In this document: piece after piece, positions 39,767 through 50,173 of the stretch
Numbering within the stretch: the first letter of the stretch is position 1
Layout of the letters: every line of letters starts with the position of its first letter
Assembly (NCBI RefSeq): GCF_009711345.1
Contig: NZ_SMMA01000056.1
Span: forward strand, 1 to 64,000
Origin: Pseudovibrio flavus
GTDB lineage: Bacteria; Pseudomonadota; Alphaproteobacteria; Rhizobiales; Stappiaceae
Reading direction: 5' to 3'
Length of the DNA: 64,000 nucleotides
Notes under the pieces: model-generated
Seen by the model: only the letters and a program-made list of their open reading frames with translations
The model's database searches: none
Told to the model about the DNA's origin: nothing
Made by a program: the position numbers and the translations under genes

Positions 39767-41434
39767 CTAGATTTTACGCACAAGCGCCTTGCATTGGGCT
39801 TTTTTGCCCCAATGCTCCAGCACGCAGAAGCGCGCCGCCCTGCGCGATGCTTCACGCACCAGTTCCACATCTTTGCGACGGGATTTTGGAATGGAGATCA
39901 CTGCGCCATATACAGCTTCGCGCACCAGTTCTTCCATCGGGTCACCATCAAGGTTTTCTTCTGGAATGCCCATCAGCACAACATCAATGTCCTCATAGAG
40001 GTCACCCTTGGTTGTGACAGCCAATGAGACAACGATAGAACCTGCAAAGGAGAGCTTGCGGCGCTCTTGTACGCCCATCTCTTCCGGTGTGCCGATAAGC
40101 TTGCCATCTTTAACGGTGAAGCCCACAGGAGCTTCGTCGATAACAGAAAGCACGCCCGGGAACAGCTTGATCACATCGCCGTCGCGAATGATCGCCGTGT
40201 CCTTAATGCCGTGCGACTGAGCGAAGGCTTTATGAGCGGCCAGATGGAGAGGCTCGCCGTGTACTGGTACAAGGCGCTTTGGTTTGAGCAATTTGTATAG
40301 CTGTTCCAGTTCACCGCGGCGCGGGTGACCGGAAACGTGAACCAGTGCATCACGGTCAGTGATGACGTTCAGCCCCTGCCCCACCAGATTGTTGATGACG
40401 CTGTTTACCGCCTTCTCGTTACCCGGAATTGTGCGGCTAGAGAAGATTACTGTATCACCTGCTGTCAAACTGATCTGACGGTAATTGTCTGTCGCGATAC
40501 GAGCCATTGCCGCGCGGTTTTCACCTTGCGAACCGGTGCACAGCGCCACCACTTTGTTTCGTGGTAGTACAGCATAAGCTTCTTCTTCACGAAACGGCGG
40601 CAGGCCATCAAAATAGCCAAGGTCCCGTGCGATTTCCGTAATACGCGCCATTGAACGGCCGACGACAACAACCTCACGGTCTGCTGCGCGGGCTGCTTCT
40701 GCCACCGCACGCATACGTGCAACGTTGGAGGCAAACGTGGTTACGGCGACGCGGTTCTTTGCCTCTTTAATGAGGCGGGTCAACTCTTTTTGAACGTCGG
40801 CTTCAGACGGGCTGGTTCCATCGCGAACGGCGTTTGTACTGTCGCAAACAAGAACGTCCACACCCTCGCGACCAATCTCAGCCAGGCGGTCCAGATCAAT
40901 CGGCTTGCCGATACCCGGCTGCATGTCGATTTTCCAGTCGCCGGTGTGCAGCGCCATATGACCGCCAACGCGGATAGCAATCGCACATGGCTCCGGAATG
41001 GAGTGGGTCATAGTCACCAGCTCGATGTCAAAAGGACCAACATCGAAGCGGTCTCCCTGATTGACAACGGTAACCGGGATTTCCAAGCCGTCAGAGTCAC
41101 TTGCAAGCTTTGCTTCAAGTAGACGTGCAGTAAACGGTGTCGCGTAGACTTGCGCGCCGATCCGCTCCCAGAGATAGCTCAGTGCGCCGTAGTGATCTTC
41201 ATGGGCATGGGTAATCAAAATGCCTGCGATCTGGTCTTTGATCTCTTCCAGATAACGCACATCAGGCAGTACCAGATCAACGCCCGGCAGCTCAGGACCA
41301 GCGAAGCTGATGCCAAAGTCAACGACGAGCCATGTGCGGTCGTCTTCCGGTCCCCAGCCATAAAGGCCAAGGTTCATGCCAATTTCACCAACGCCGCCGA
41401 GCGGCAGAAATACGAGCTGGGAGGTGCTCGACAT
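39767..41434 (-). CDS. rnj: Ribonuclease J
   Basis: This 555-residue metallo-beta-lactamase/beta-CASP nuclease has 5'-3' exonuclease and endonuclease activity on RNA. The zinc motif HAHEDH is at residues 76-81 (His76, His78, Asp80, His81). Downstream ligands lie in HSIPEPCAIAI and the beta-CASP VHVSGHPRRGEL. The C-terminal domain is short. In alphaproteobacteria RNase J works alongside RNase E, with a role in rRNA 5' maturation. It follows birA by 49 bp. Confidence 0.96.
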   Translation of the reverse strand: MSSTSQLVFLPLGGVGEIGMNLGLYGWGPEDDRTWLVVDFGISFAGPELPGVDLVLPDVRYLEEIKDQIAGILITHAHEDHYGALSYLWERIGAQVYATPFTARLLEAKLASDSDGLEIPVTVVNQGDRFDVGPFDIELVTMTHSIPEPCAIAIRVGGHMALHTGDWKIDMQPGIGKPIDLDRLAEIGREGVDVLVCDSTNAVRDGTSPSEADVQKELTRLIKEAKNRVAVTTFASNVARMRAVAEAARAADREVVVVGRSMARITEIARDLGYFDGLPPFREEEAYAVLPRNKVVALCTGSQGENRAAMARIATDNYRQISLTAGDTVIFSSRTIPGNEKAVNSVINNLVGQGLNVITDRDALVHVSGHPRRGELEQLYKLLKPKRLVPVHGEPLHLAAHKAFAQSHGIKDTAIIRDGDVIKLFPGVLSVIDEAPVGFTVKDGKLIGTPEEMGVQERRKLSFAGSIVVSLAVTTKGDLYEDIDVVLMGIPEENLDGDPMEELVREAVYGAVISIPKSRRKDVELVREASRRAARFCVLEHWGKKAQCKALVRKI

Positions 41435-41483
41435 TCAAATCTCCTTAAACCCAGATATCGGGTCGCTTAATGCCAGTTGCCTA

Positions 41484-42251
41484 TCAGGTAAAAAATACGT
41501 CGCCTGCTGTTACCAGCGTGGTTGTACCATCTTCGCGCTTTACTATCAGGCGTCCTAAGTCATCTATGTCGATAAAGATACCTTTAAATTCGCTTGCACT
41601 TAATCTGACGCGAATTTCCTTGCCTCTACCAACTGCCTTGTCCAGCCACGCAGAACGCACGAGAGTAAAGCCCTCAGTGCTTTCCCATTTACCGATCCAG
41701 CTTTGCAAACTCGCTGCAAGTTCCAAGAAGACACGGTCTGTGTCAACCTGATAGCCAAGAGAGCGGAGGGATGTGACTTTGTAGTCTTCAATATCGGGAT
41801 GATGCTGACAGTTCACACCGAAACCACAGACAACATAGGCAGTCTTATCGCTTGCAGGAACGCTCTCAAGAAGAATGCCGGAGATCTTAGCACCGTCCAC
41901 CAACAGGTCATTGGGCCACTTGAGCGAAACAACGCCGATCTGCCCAATGGTCTTTTCAACCGCCTCCGCCAATGCCAGCGCAGCAACGAACGGGATCTGC
42001 ATGAGCCGCTCAGCATCCCTTGGAAGTTGAAGCAGTACGGATGCAAACAGGTTGCCTGTTTCAGAAGTCCAAGCGCGGCCACGCCGCCCCCGCCCGAGTG
42101 TCTGCTTATCGGCCCGTACCCAAAGATCGCCCGTATGGCCCGCCTTTGCGCGTTCCATTGCCAGCGTATTAGTAGAGCCCAGCTCTTCGTAGTGTTCCAA
42201 GAAAAAGCCCGGCGCGCTTGGCACCGGGCCTTTAAATTTCGCGTAGTTCAT
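41484..42251 (-). CDS. birA: Biotin-[acetyl-CoA carboxylase] ligase
   Basis: This 255-residue enzyme activates biotin and attaches it to the carboxyl carrier protein. The biotinyl-AMP loop GRGRRGRAW is at residues 53-61, with KWPNDLLVDGAKISGILLE containing the catalytic lysine. The N-terminal helix-turn-helix of E. coli BirA is absent, so it is a ligase only and not a repressor. It follows nuoN by 10 bp at the end of the complex I operon, a common alphaproteobacterial placement. Confidence 0.95.
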   Translation of the reverse strand: MNYAKFKGPVPSAPGFFLEHYEELGSTNTLAMERAKAGHTGDLWVRADKQTLGRGRRGRAWTSETGNLFASVLLQLPRDAERLMQIPFVAALALAEAVEKTIGQIGVVSLKWPNDLLVDGAKISGILLESVPASDKTAYVVCGFGVNCQHHPDIEDYKVTSLRSLGYQVDTDRVFLELAASLQSWIGKWESTEGFTLVRSAWLDKAVGRGKEIRVRLSASEFKGIFIDIDDLGRLIVKREDGTTTLVTAGDVFFT

Positions 42252-42261
42252 TCAGTTCACT

Positions 42262-43704
42262 TTAAAACAGTGCATTTGCCGCTGTAGAGGCAGCGTCAAT
42301 GAGGCCGCTCGGCAGGGCAAAGAACAGCACCACAACAGCGCTGGAAAGCCCTAGAACGATCTTCATTTCGCCAGACATCGGCAGGAACACATCATTCGCT
42401 TCGTCAAAGAACATAACCTTGATGATGCGAAGATAATAGTATGCGCCGACGACACTTGCCAGAACACCAATAATGGCGAGTGGATAAAGCTGGGCCTGAA
42501 CCGCTGCAATGAACACATAGAACTTGGCAAAGAAGCCAATGAACGGAGGAATACCAGCCAGCGAGAACATGAGGAACGCAAGCAGAATTGCCATTGGCAG
42601 GTTGGTGCGGGAAAGCCCTGCAAGGTCCTGAATGTCTTCCACCATGCCGGTTTTGCGGCGCATGGAAAGAATACAGGCAAACACACCAAGGGTCATGGCA
42701 AGGTATGCAGTCATGTATACTATGACACCTTCCACACCAACAGGTGTGCCAGCTGCAAGACCAACCAGCGCATAACCCATGTGACCGATGGATGAATATG
42801 CCATCAGACGTTTGATGTTGCGCTGGCCAATAGCTGCGAACGCACCCAGAACCATGGATAGGATGGATACGAAGACGATGATCTGCTGCCAGTCAGTTGC
42901 GACGCCGCCAAGCGCATCAACAAGCACGCGAACCAGCATGCCGAACGCTGCGATTTTTGGCGCTGCTGCAAAGAACGCTGTTACTGGTGTTGGCGCGCCT
43001 TCATAAACGTCCGGAGTCCACATATGGAACGGAACAGCGGAAATCTTGAAGCAAAGACCAGCAAGCAGGAACACAATGCCGAATACTAGGCCGATAGAAG
43101 CGCGTTCCTCGGTCAGAGTGCTTGCAATTGCGGAGAACTCTGTCTGGCCGGTAAAGCCATAGATGAAGGACATACCGTAGAGCAGCATACCGGAGGACAA
43201 GGCACCCAGTACGAAGTACTTGAGGCCCGCTTCTGTCGAACGCACCGAGTCACGGTTGATTGCAGCAACCACGTAAAGCGCCAGAGACTGCAGTTCAATC
43301 GCCAGATACATGGCAATCAGATCGCCCGCAGAAAGCATCAGCATCATACCGATGGTCGCAAGAACGATGAGGATCGGATACTCGAAGCGGTCAAAGTTCT
43401 GCGAGCGCGCGTACGCCACTGACATGGCGATGGCAAAGCCCGAGCCCGCGAGCACTAGTATCTTCAGATAAACCGAGTAAGCGTCTTGAACGAACGCACC
43501 GTTGAAGACAACGCCGTAATTTGGGCTAAGCAGCAAAATGAGTGCTGCAGCAGCGATGAGAGCCACGCACAGTCCGGTAACCACCGGTGTGGACTGCTCT
43601 CCGCCAAACGCGCCGAACAGAAGCAATAGAAGGGCACCGCCAGCCAGAAAAAGCTCTGGCAGGATCGGTAGCAATTGAGAAAACTGGAACATTTCAGCCT
43701 GCAT
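42262..43704 (-). CDS. nuoN: NADH-quinone oxidoreductase subunit N
   Basis: This 480-residue antiporter-like membrane subunit of complex I has about 14 helices. The proton-channel core includes [10 protein letters not shown] and [26 protein letters not shown] with its key lysine, and [16 protein letters not shown]. It follows nuoM by 18 bp. Like NuoL and NuoM it is thought to form one proton channel. Confidence 0.97.
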   Translation of the reverse strand: MQAEMFQFSQLLPILPELFLAGGALLLLLFGAFGGEQSTPVVTGLCVALIAAAALILLLSPNYGVVFNGAFVQDAYSVYLKILVLAGSGFAIAMSVAYARSQNFDRFEYPILIVLATIGMMLMLSAGDLIAMYLAIELQSLALYVVAAINRDSVRSTEAGLKYFVLGALSSGMLLYGMSFIYGFTGQTEFSAIASTLTEERASIGLVFGIVFLLAGLCFKISAVPFHMWTPDVYEGAPTPVTAFFAAAPKIAAFGMLVRVLVDALGGVATDWQQIIVFVSILSMVLGAFAAIGQRNIKRLMAYSSIGHMGYALVGLAAGTPVGVEGVIVYMTAYLAMTLGVFACILSMRRKTGMVEDIQDLAGLSRTNLPMAILLAFLMFSLAGIPPFIGFFAKFYVFIAAVQAQLYPLAIIGVLASVVGAYYYLRIIKVMFFDEANDVFLPMSGEMKIVLGLSSAVVVLFFALPSGLIDAASTAANALF

Positions 43705-43722
43705 GATCTCAGATCCCCCGCT

Positions 43723-45246
43723 CTACTGAACGACTGCTGCAGCTTGTTGACCGGCATTCACGCCAGCCTCCACAGCAGCTTCGTAGTGAGTAATCAGAGC
43801 ATCCACGGACGCCTGCGTCACATCAAGAACCGGCATTGGATAGAAGCCGAAGAAGATGGTTAGAACAACAAGCGGAACAAGGATGACCTTTTCACGTCTG
43901 GAAAGGTCCAGCATGGATTTAAGGCTTTCCTTATCAAGCACACCGAAAACGACGCGGCGATAAAGGAAAAGCGCATAAGCGGCGGAGAGGATGACACCGG
44001 TTGCAGCAAACAGCGCTACCCAGGTGTTGACGCGGAATACGCCGATAAGGGTCAAGAATTCACCCACGAAGCCGGAGGTTCCCGGAAGGCCCACATTCGC
44101 CATGGTGAAAATCATAAAGGCGACAGCGTATTTCGGCATGTTGTTGACGAGACCGCCATAGGCCGAAATCTGTCTTGTATGCATGCGGTCATAAATCACG
44201 CCCACACACAGGAACAGCGCAGCCGACACAATTCCGTGAGAGAGCATCTGGAAGAGAGCGCCCTGAATACCTTGAGCGTTTGCTGCAAAGATACCCATGG
44301 TCACGTAGCCCATATGCGCCACAGAAGAATAAGCGATCAGCTTTTTGATGTCTTCCTGAGCCAGTGCCACAAGCGAGGTGTAGATGATCGCTACCACCGA
44401 CAGCGTGAAGACAAACGGCGTAAAGAACTCACTTGCCAGCGGGAACATTGGCAGGGAGAAACGCAGGAAGCCGTAACCGCCCATTTTCAGAAGAATAGCT
44501 GCCAGCACGACAGAACCGGCTGTTGGCGCTTCCACGTGAGCATCCGGCAACCATGTATGCACCGGCCACATTGGCATCTTCACCGCAAAGCTTGCGAAGA
44601 AGGCAAGCCACAGCCATGTCTGCATGCCAGCCGGGAAGTTGTAGGTCATCAGCGTTGGAATATCGAGCGTACCGGCCTGCCAGTACATTGCCATGATAGC
44701 AATGAGCATGAGCACCGAACCGGTTAGCGTATACAAGAAGAACTTGTAGCTTGCATAAACGCGGCGCGGGCCACCCCAAACACCGATGATGAGGAACATC
44801 GGAATAAGGCCAGCTTCAAAGAACACGTAGAACAGGACCAGATCCAGCGCACAGAACACGCCGATCATCAGCGTTTCAAGCACCAGAAACGCGATCATGT
44901 ATTCCTTCACACGCTTATCTACGCTTGTCCAGCTTGCCAGAATGCAGAACGGCATCAGGAAAGTGGTGAGGATGACGAACAGCATGGAGATGCCGTCAAC
45001 GCCCATGTGGTAGGAGAACGCGCCGCCGAGCCAGTCATGCTTCTCCACCATCTGGAAGCCTGGGTTTTCATAGGTAAACCCGCCCCAGATGAACAGAGAG
45101 ATCACAAAGGTGAAGCATGTTGTGATCAGAGCCACGCGACGGATATTCGTTTTTGCTTCTTCATCATCACCGCGAACGAGCATGATGAAGAATACGCCAA
45201 CGAGCGGCAGGAAGGTGGTTATGGAAAGAATGCTCCAATCGCTCAT
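43723..45246 (-). CDS. nuoM: NADH-quinone oxidoreductase subunit M
   Basis: This 507-residue antiporter-like membrane subunit carries the [27 protein letters not shown] segment and [18 protein letters not shown], both with channel lysines. About 14 helices are visible. Its start overlaps the nuoL stop by 1 bp. Confidence 0.98.
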   Translation of the reverse strand: MSDWSILSITTFLPLVGVFFIMLVRGDDEEAKTNIRRVALITTCFTFVISLFIWGGFTYENPGFQMVEKHDWLGGAFSYHMGVDGISMLFVILTTFLMPFCILASWTSVDKRVKEYMIAFLVLETLMIGVFCALDLVLFYVFFEAGLIPMFLIIGVWGGPRRVYASYKFFLYTLTGSVLMLIAIMAMYWQAGTLDIPTLMTYNFPAGMQTWLWLAFFASFAVKMPMWPVHTWLPDAHVEAPTAGSVVLAAILLKMGGYGFLRFSLPMFPLASEFFTPFVFTLSVVAIIYTSLVALAQEDIKKLIAYSSVAHMGYVTMGIFAANAQGIQGALFQMLSHGIVSAALFLCVGVIYDRMHTRQISAYGGLVNNMPKYAVAFMIFTMANVGLPGTSGFVGEFLTLIGVFRVNTWVALFAATGVILSAAYALFLYRRVVFGVLDKESLKSMLDLSRREKVILVPLVVLTIFFGFYPMPVLDVTQASVDALITHYEAAVEAGVNAGQQAAAVVQ

Positions 45247-47237
45247 TACAGGGCTCCCCCGCCCGCAAACATGGACCAGGTGATGAAGAAAGCAACACCG
45301 ATCAACATGGCAAATGCGTAGTGATAGATATATCCGGACTGCAATTTAACGACACGAGCCGTAACCTGCTGGACGCGAGCGGCGACACCATCTGGGCCGA
45401 AGCCATCGATGACCGATCCATCGCCGGACTTCCATAGGAACCGTCCGATTTTGAAGGCCGGACGAACGAAGAGGAAGTTATAAAGCTCGTCGAAGTACCA
45501 CTTGTTGAGAAGGAAGCGGTAGAGCACATCGTGGCGCGCTGCCAGAGCTTTCGGCATATCAGGCTTGGAGATATAGAACACCCAAGCAACGATGAAGCCC
45601 AAAACCATCATAACGAACGGAGAGGCAATAACCCATTTCGGGACGTTGTGCATCTCGTGCAGTATGTGATTTGCATCAGATGTAAACAGAGCGCCTTTCC
45701 AGAACGCGTCGTAGGCATCACCAGCGAAGAACGTTTTGAAAACTGGCCCCGCAAAAACCGCGCCCATTGCAAGAATGAGAAGTGGCACAACCATTACCCA
45801 CGGGCTTTCGTGAACGTGGCTCATGACATCGGCAGAAGCTTTTGGCTTGCCGAAGAAGGTCATAAACACCAGACGCCACGAATAGAACGAGGTCAGGAAC
45901 GCTGCAAAAACGGTCATCCAGAACGCGTAACCTGCGAAGGCATTTTGGCCGACATAGGCAGCTTCAATAATCGCATCTTTGGAGATGAAACCAGCCGTAC
46001 CAAGCGGTATTCCATAAATGTAAATGAACGGAATACCGAAGCCGGTGAGCGCCAGTGTACCAATCACCATGGTCCAGTAGGTGTATGGAATGTGCTTTCT
46101 AAGACCGCCCATCTTGCGCATGTCTTGTTCATCCGACACGGCATGAATTACGGAACCTGCACCTAAGAACAACAGCGCCTTGAAGAACGCATGTGTGAAC
46201 AGGTGGAAGATACCAACGCTATAAGCGCCCACACCCAAAGCCACAAACATGTAGCCAAGCTGGGAACAGGTGGAGTAGGCAATCACGCGCTTGATGTCGT
46301 TTTGTACGCAGCCAACAGTCGCCGCAAAGATCGCGGTAGTACCGCCAATGAGCGTTACGAACGTAAGAGCTGTTGGAGACAGTTCAAAGATCGGGGACAG
46401 GCGCGCAACCATGAACACGCCTGCTGTTACCATGGTCGCAGCGTGGATGAGTGCGGATACTGGCGTTGGGCCTTCCATCGCATCTGGCAACCAAGTGTGC
46501 AGCATGAACTGCGCAGACTTACCCATGGCGCCCATGAAGAGCAGAAGACAAACAACAGTCAGTGCGGTGTCTGGATCCAAACTGTAGCCCAAGAACTCCA
46601 GCACTGGCGTCTGGCCTTGTGCAATCGCACCGGCCGTAGAAAAGATGCTGTTAAAGTCCGTCGATCCGAAGATAACGAAGACACCCGCGATACCCAAAAT
46701 AAAGCCGAAGTCACCCACGCGGTTGACAACGAACGCTTTAATAGCCGCAGCATTTGCAGATGGCTTTTTGAACCAGAAACCGATGAGCAGGTAGGAAGCA
46801 AGACCCACACCTTCCCAACCGAAGAACATCTGCAGAAGGTTGTCGGAGGTTACAAGTGCCAACATCGCGAAGGTAAACAGCGACAGGTAGGCAAAGAAGC
46901 GCGGACGGTCAGGATCATGGTGCATGTAGCCGATGGAGTAAACATGCACCAAAGCAGAGACCGAGTTGACCACCACCAGCATAACGACAGTCAGGGTATC
47001 AACGCGGATAGCCCAGTTGATATCCAGATTGCCGGACTGGATCCAGCTTAAGATGTTGTACTGAACCGCCGGACCGGAGCCAATGCCGACGCTGAAAAAT
47101 GCGACCCACGACAGCAGCGCTGCGATAACCAGAAAACCGCTGGTGATGTACTCACTAGCTTTGTTGCCAAGCGCGCGACCAAAAAGACCGACGATCAGAA
47201 AGCCTAGTAGCGGTAGGAAAACGATTGCGGAATACAT
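45246..47237 (-). CDS. nuoL: NADH-quinone oxidoreductase subunit L
   Basis: This 663-residue largest antiporter-like subunit sits at the distal end of the membrane arm. It shows [49 protein letters not shown] and [15 protein letters not shown]. The C-terminal extension that forms the lateral helix over NuoM and NuoN is present (last ~120 residues). It lies 7 bp after nuoK. Confidence 0.98.
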   Translation of the reverse strand: MYSAIVFLPLLGFLIVGLFGRALGNKASEYITSGFLVIAALLSWVAFFSVGIGSGPAVQYNILSWIQSGNLDINWAIRVDTLTVVMLVVVNSVSALVHVYSIGYMHHDPDRPRFFAYLSLFTFAMLALVTSDNLLQMFFGWEGVGLASYLLIGFWFKKPSANAAAIKAFVVNRVGDFGFILGIAGVFVIFGSTDFNSIFSTAGAIAQGQTPVLEFLGYSLDPDTALTVVCLLLFMGAMGKSAQFMLHTWLPDAMEGPTPVSALIHAATMVTAGVFMVARLSPIFELSPTALTFVTLIGGTTAIFAATVGCVQNDIKRVIAYSTCSQLGYMFVALGVGAYSVGIFHLFTHAFFKALLFLGAGSVIHAVSDEQDMRKMGGLRKHIPYTYWTMVIGTLALTGFGIPFIYIYGIPLGTAGFISKDAIIEAAYVGQNAFAGYAFWMTVFAAFLTSFYSWRLVFMTFFGKPKASADVMSHVHESPWVMVVPLLILAMGAVFAGPVFKTFFAGDAYDAFWKGALFTSDANHILHEMHNVPKWVIASPFVMMVLGFIVAWVFYISKPDMPKALAARHDVLYRFLLNKWYFDELYNFLFVRPAFKIGRFLWKSGDGSVIDGFGPDGVAARVQQVTARVVKLQSGYIYHYAFAMLIGVAFFITWSMFAGGGAL

Positions 47238-47244
47238 TCGCCAC

Positions 47245-47553
47245 TCAGCCTTTCATTATGTTGATGTCTTCCACGGCGATAGAGCCGCGATTACGGAAGT
47301 AAACGACCAGAATAGCAAGGCCGATTGCAGCTTCAGCAGCTGCTACGGTTAGCACCATCAGCGCAAAGATCTGGCCAACAAGATCGTTCAGGAAGACCGA
47401 GAACGCGACAAAATTGATGTTCACTGCCAGAAGCAGCAGTTCGATGGACATCAAAATGACGATCACGTTCTTACGGTTCAGGAAGATCCCGAAAATACCG
47501 ATCGTGAACAAAATCGCTGCAAGCGATAGATAGTGCGAAAGTCCGATTTCCAT
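47245..47553 (-). CDS. nuoK: NADH-quinone oxidoreductase subunit K
   Basis: This 102-residue subunit has three membrane helices. The functional glutamates lie in [17 protein letters not shown] and [13 protein letters not shown]. The start at 47553 (MEIGLSHYL) fits the family; a longer frame adds ten residues without similarity. Confidence 0.96.
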   Translation of the reverse strand: MEIGLSHYLSLAAILFTIGIFGIFLNRKNVIVILMSIELLLLAVNINFVAFSVFLNDLVGQIFALMVLTVAAAEAAIGLAILVVYFRNRGSIAVEDINIMKG

Positions 47554-47636
47554 GGGCGCCTCGCTGTGCTCCCTCAAATTCAAGTTTGTTCCGCATTGCC
47601 AATGGCTACGGAGAGGAATTGTAATTTGAAGGGGAC

Positions 47637-48251
47637 TTAAATCCCCTTACCACTCTTGACCTTGACCACTTCAATGGAGGTCTGCGGGTTACGTGCAACC
47701 TGCTGGGAAATGTCCTGACGGCGTACGCCCTGCTTGTGACGCAGTGTGAGCACGATGGCGCCGACCATGGCAACCAGCAGAATAAGGCCCGCAACCTGGA
47801 AGAAATAGATGTAGTGCGTGTAAAGCAGGAGGCCGATCGCCTCGATATTCTGGATCTCGCCTGCCGGAGGAATAGGCGCTGCGCCCTCACCCACGATCTG
47901 AGGTGCAATAACCCATCCACTTACGACCATCAGCAGTTCGACCAGCACGATAAGGCCGACCAATGCGCCAATAGGCAGGTATTGCAACACGCCCTGTCGC
48001 ATCTGTGCGAAGTCAACATCCAGCATCATCACAACGAACAGGAACAGCACCATCACCGCGCCCACGTACACAACGACCAAAAGCATGGCGAGGTACTCGG
48101 CACCGATCAGCACAAAAAGGCCCGCTGCATTGAAGAAGCACAGGATGAGAAACAGTACCGAATGCACGGGATTACGCGCCGCGATGACCATAAAGGCCGA
48201 TGCAACGGCTACGCCGGCAAACAGGTAGAAGAAAAGGGCCTGCAAAACCAT
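47637..48251 (-). CDS. nuoJ: NADH-quinone oxidoreductase subunit J
   Basis: This 204-residue subunit has five membrane helices and the conserved [20 protein letters not shown] region, where a pi-bulge helix links the quinone site to proton movement. The C-terminal tail is soluble and basic (residues about 170-204). It lies 82 bp after nuoI. Confidence 0.96.
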   Translation of the reverse strand: MVLQALFFYLFAGVAVASAFMVIAARNPVHSVLFLILCFFNAAGLFVLIGAEYLAMLLVVVYVGAVMVLFLFVVMMLDVDFAQMRQGVLQYLPIGALVGLIVLVELLMVVSGWVIAPQIVGEGAAPIPPAGEIQNIEAIGLLLYTHYIYFFQVAGLILLVAMVGAIVLTLRHKQGVRRQDISQQVARNPQTSIEVVKVKSGKGI

Positions 48252-48333
48252 GAAGGGTCGCCTTTTGTCTGTCGGTTTGAGCCTGCCGTATCAGCTTGAT
48301 GCTACAGGCTCGGTGAATCCTAGCGGACTTCCC

Positions 48334-48828
48334 TTAACGATAAGGGGAATCCATTTCGATGTTCCGTGCGATCTCGCGCTCCCAGCGCGCCCCGTTTTCA
48401 AGCAGCTTTTCCTTGTCGTAGAACAGCTCTTCACGGGTTTCGGTCGCAAATTCAAAGTTTGGTCCCTCGACAATGGCATCCACCGGACACGCTTCCTGAC
48501 AGAAGCCGCAGTAGATGCACTTGGTCATGTCGATATCATAACGGGTTGTGCGACGGGTACCGTCGTTGCGGCGCGGGCCAGCCTCGATGGTGATAGCCTG
48601 CGCCGGACAGATCGCCTCGCACAGCTTACAAGCGATACAGCGCTCTTCCCCGTTAGGATAACGGCGCAACGCATGCTCGCCTCTAAAGCGTGGGCTGACA
48701 GCCCCTTTCTCGAAAGGATAGTTAATCGTTGGCTTCGGCTTGAAGAAATAGCGCATGGCAAGAGCGAACGCCGAAACGAACTCCTTCAAAAGCAACGATT
48801 TGGCGGCTTGTTCTAGTCGCATAGCCAC
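48334..48828 (-). CDS. nuoI: NADH-quinone oxidoreductase subunit I
   Basis: This 164-residue ferredoxin-like subunit carries clusters N6a and N6b. Both 4Fe-4S motifs are complete: [12 protein letters not shown] and [12 protein letters not shown]. The start is either the GTG at 48828, with AGGAG 7 bp upstream, or the ATG two codons later; the GTG has the better ribosome-site spacing. Confidence 0.96.
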   Translation of the reverse strand: MAMRLEQAAKSLLLKEFVSAFALAMRYFFKPKPTINYPFEKGAVSPRFRGEHALRRYPNGEERCIACKLCEAICPAQAITIEAGPRRNDGTRRTTRYDIDMTKCIYCGFCQEACPVDAIVEGPNFEFATETREELFYDKEKLLENGARWEREIARNIEMDSPYR

Positions 48829-48867
48829 GATGCCTCTCCTTGGCAGAATAAACCGGATGCCCGCTTT

Positions 48868-49098
48868 TTAAAGCGCGGCGCCCGCCCAATAGCCGATGAG
48901 CGCGATACCGCCCATCAAGGCCACTAATAAAATTCCTCGCAGGTGGTTCTCGTGTTTTACGAGCCAGAGCGGAACCGTTTGTCCCGCCTCCTGCTTTTTC
49001 AAGATGGTTGCCTGTATCCGGCCAACGGCCATCTGCCAGTTCAACCACCCTATGTATGCTCCGATCAAGGCGCCTATTGCTCCAACCACCGAGATCAT
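48868..49098 (-). CDS. Small two-helix membrane protein inside the nuo operon
   Basis: This ORF encodes 76 residues. Two membrane helices are predicted, at about 3-22 (GAIGALIGAYIGWLNWQ) and 54-73 (ILLVALMGGIALIGYWAG), joined by a basic, soluble linker (KKQEAGQTVPLWLVKHENH). Both termini are short. It has a good GAGGG ribosome site 8 bp before the ATG, lies 16 bp after nuoH and 39 bp before nuoI, and is on the same strand, so it must be co-expressed with complex I. It is not one of the 14 core subunits and I recognise no family. A role in complex I assembly or stability is a guess from context. Confidence 0.75.
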   Translation of the reverse strand: MISVVGAIGALIGAYIGWLNWQMAVGRIQATILKKQEAGQTVPLWLVKHENHLRGILLVALMGGIALIGYWAGAAL

Positions 49099-49114
49099 AA
49101 CTAAAGCCCTCGCC

Positions 49115-50164
49115 TTATGGTGCCCAGCCCATTGCCATCAGCAAGGCTGCGGTTGCAAACACCATGAAGAGAGACAGTGGCAGGAACACTTTCCAGCCAA
49201 GACGCATCAACTGGTCATAGCGGTAGCGAGGAACCATTGCCTTCACCATGGCGAACATGAAGAACACCATGAGCGACTTGAGCGTAAACCAGATAATTCC
49301 CGGTACCCAAGTGAACGGCGCGATGTCTAGCGGCGGAAGCCAGCCACCCATGAACAAGATGGTGGTGAGCGCGCACATGAGGGCGATGGAAACGTACTCG
49401 CCGAGCATGAACATCATGTACGGAGTGGAGCCGTATTCCACCATGAAACCAGCGACCAGTTCGGATTCAGCTTCTGCCAGATCGAACGGAGGACGGTTGG
49501 TTTCAGCCAGTGCGGAAATGAAGAACACCACGAACATCGGGAAGAGCGGCAACCAGTACCAGTTAAGGAACGACAGCCAAGGCACGCCCAGACGTGTCGC
49601 CAGCCCTGTTTCCTGTGCCTGTACAATTGCAGTCAGGTTCAACGAACCCACGCAAAGCAGAACGGTAACAATAACAAAGCCGATGGAGACTTCGTAGGAA
49701 ACCATCTGCGCTGCGCTGCGCAATGCAGAGAGGAACGGATACTTGGAGTTGGATGCCCAACCACCAATGATCACGCCGTAAACGCCCAGAGACGAAATTG
49801 CCAGTACGTAGAGAATTCCGACATTGATGTCGGCGATTACCCAACCCTCTGCCACTGGAACCACTGCCCACGCGGCCAAAGACAGCATCACTGTGATGAG
49901 TGGGGCCGCAAGGAAGAGTACCTTGTCAGAACCAGACGGAATGACAGGCTCTTTCAGTACGAACTTCAAAAGGTCGGCGAAACTTTGCAGCAAACCAAAC
50001 GCGCCAACCACGTTAGGGCCTCGGCGGATCTGGACGGCTGCCCAGATCTTACGGTCAGCAAGAAGGATGTAGGCGATAACAACCAGCAGCACCACCATGA
50101 GCAGAACGCTCTGCGCCAGCATGATGATGAAAGGTAGGCCGTAATCACTCCAAAAAACAGACAT
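49115..50164 (-). CDS. nuoH: NADH-quinone oxidoreductase subunit H
   Basis: This 349-residue membrane subunit has eight helices and helps form the quinone chamber. Family motifs [26 protein letters not shown] near the N-terminus and [25 protein letters not shown] are intact. It is 9 bp after nuoG. Confidence 0.98.
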   Translation of the reverse strand: MSVFWSDYGLPFIIMLAQSVLLMVVLLVVIAYILLADRKIWAAVQIRRGPNVVGAFGLLQSFADLLKFVLKEPVIPSGSDKVLFLAAPLITVMLSLAAWAVVPVAEGWVIADINVGILYVLAISSLGVYGVIIGGWASNSKYPFLSALRSAAQMVSYEVSIGFVIVTVLLCVGSLNLTAIVQAQETGLATRLGVPWLSFLNWYWLPLFPMFVVFFISALAETNRPPFDLAEAESELVAGFMVEYGSTPYMMFMLGEYVSIALMCALTTILFMGGWLPPLDIAPFTWVPGIIWFTLKSLMVFFMFAMVKAMVPRYRYDQLMRLGWKVFLPLSLFMVFATAALLMAMGWAP

Positions 50165-50173
50165 AGCCTCCCC

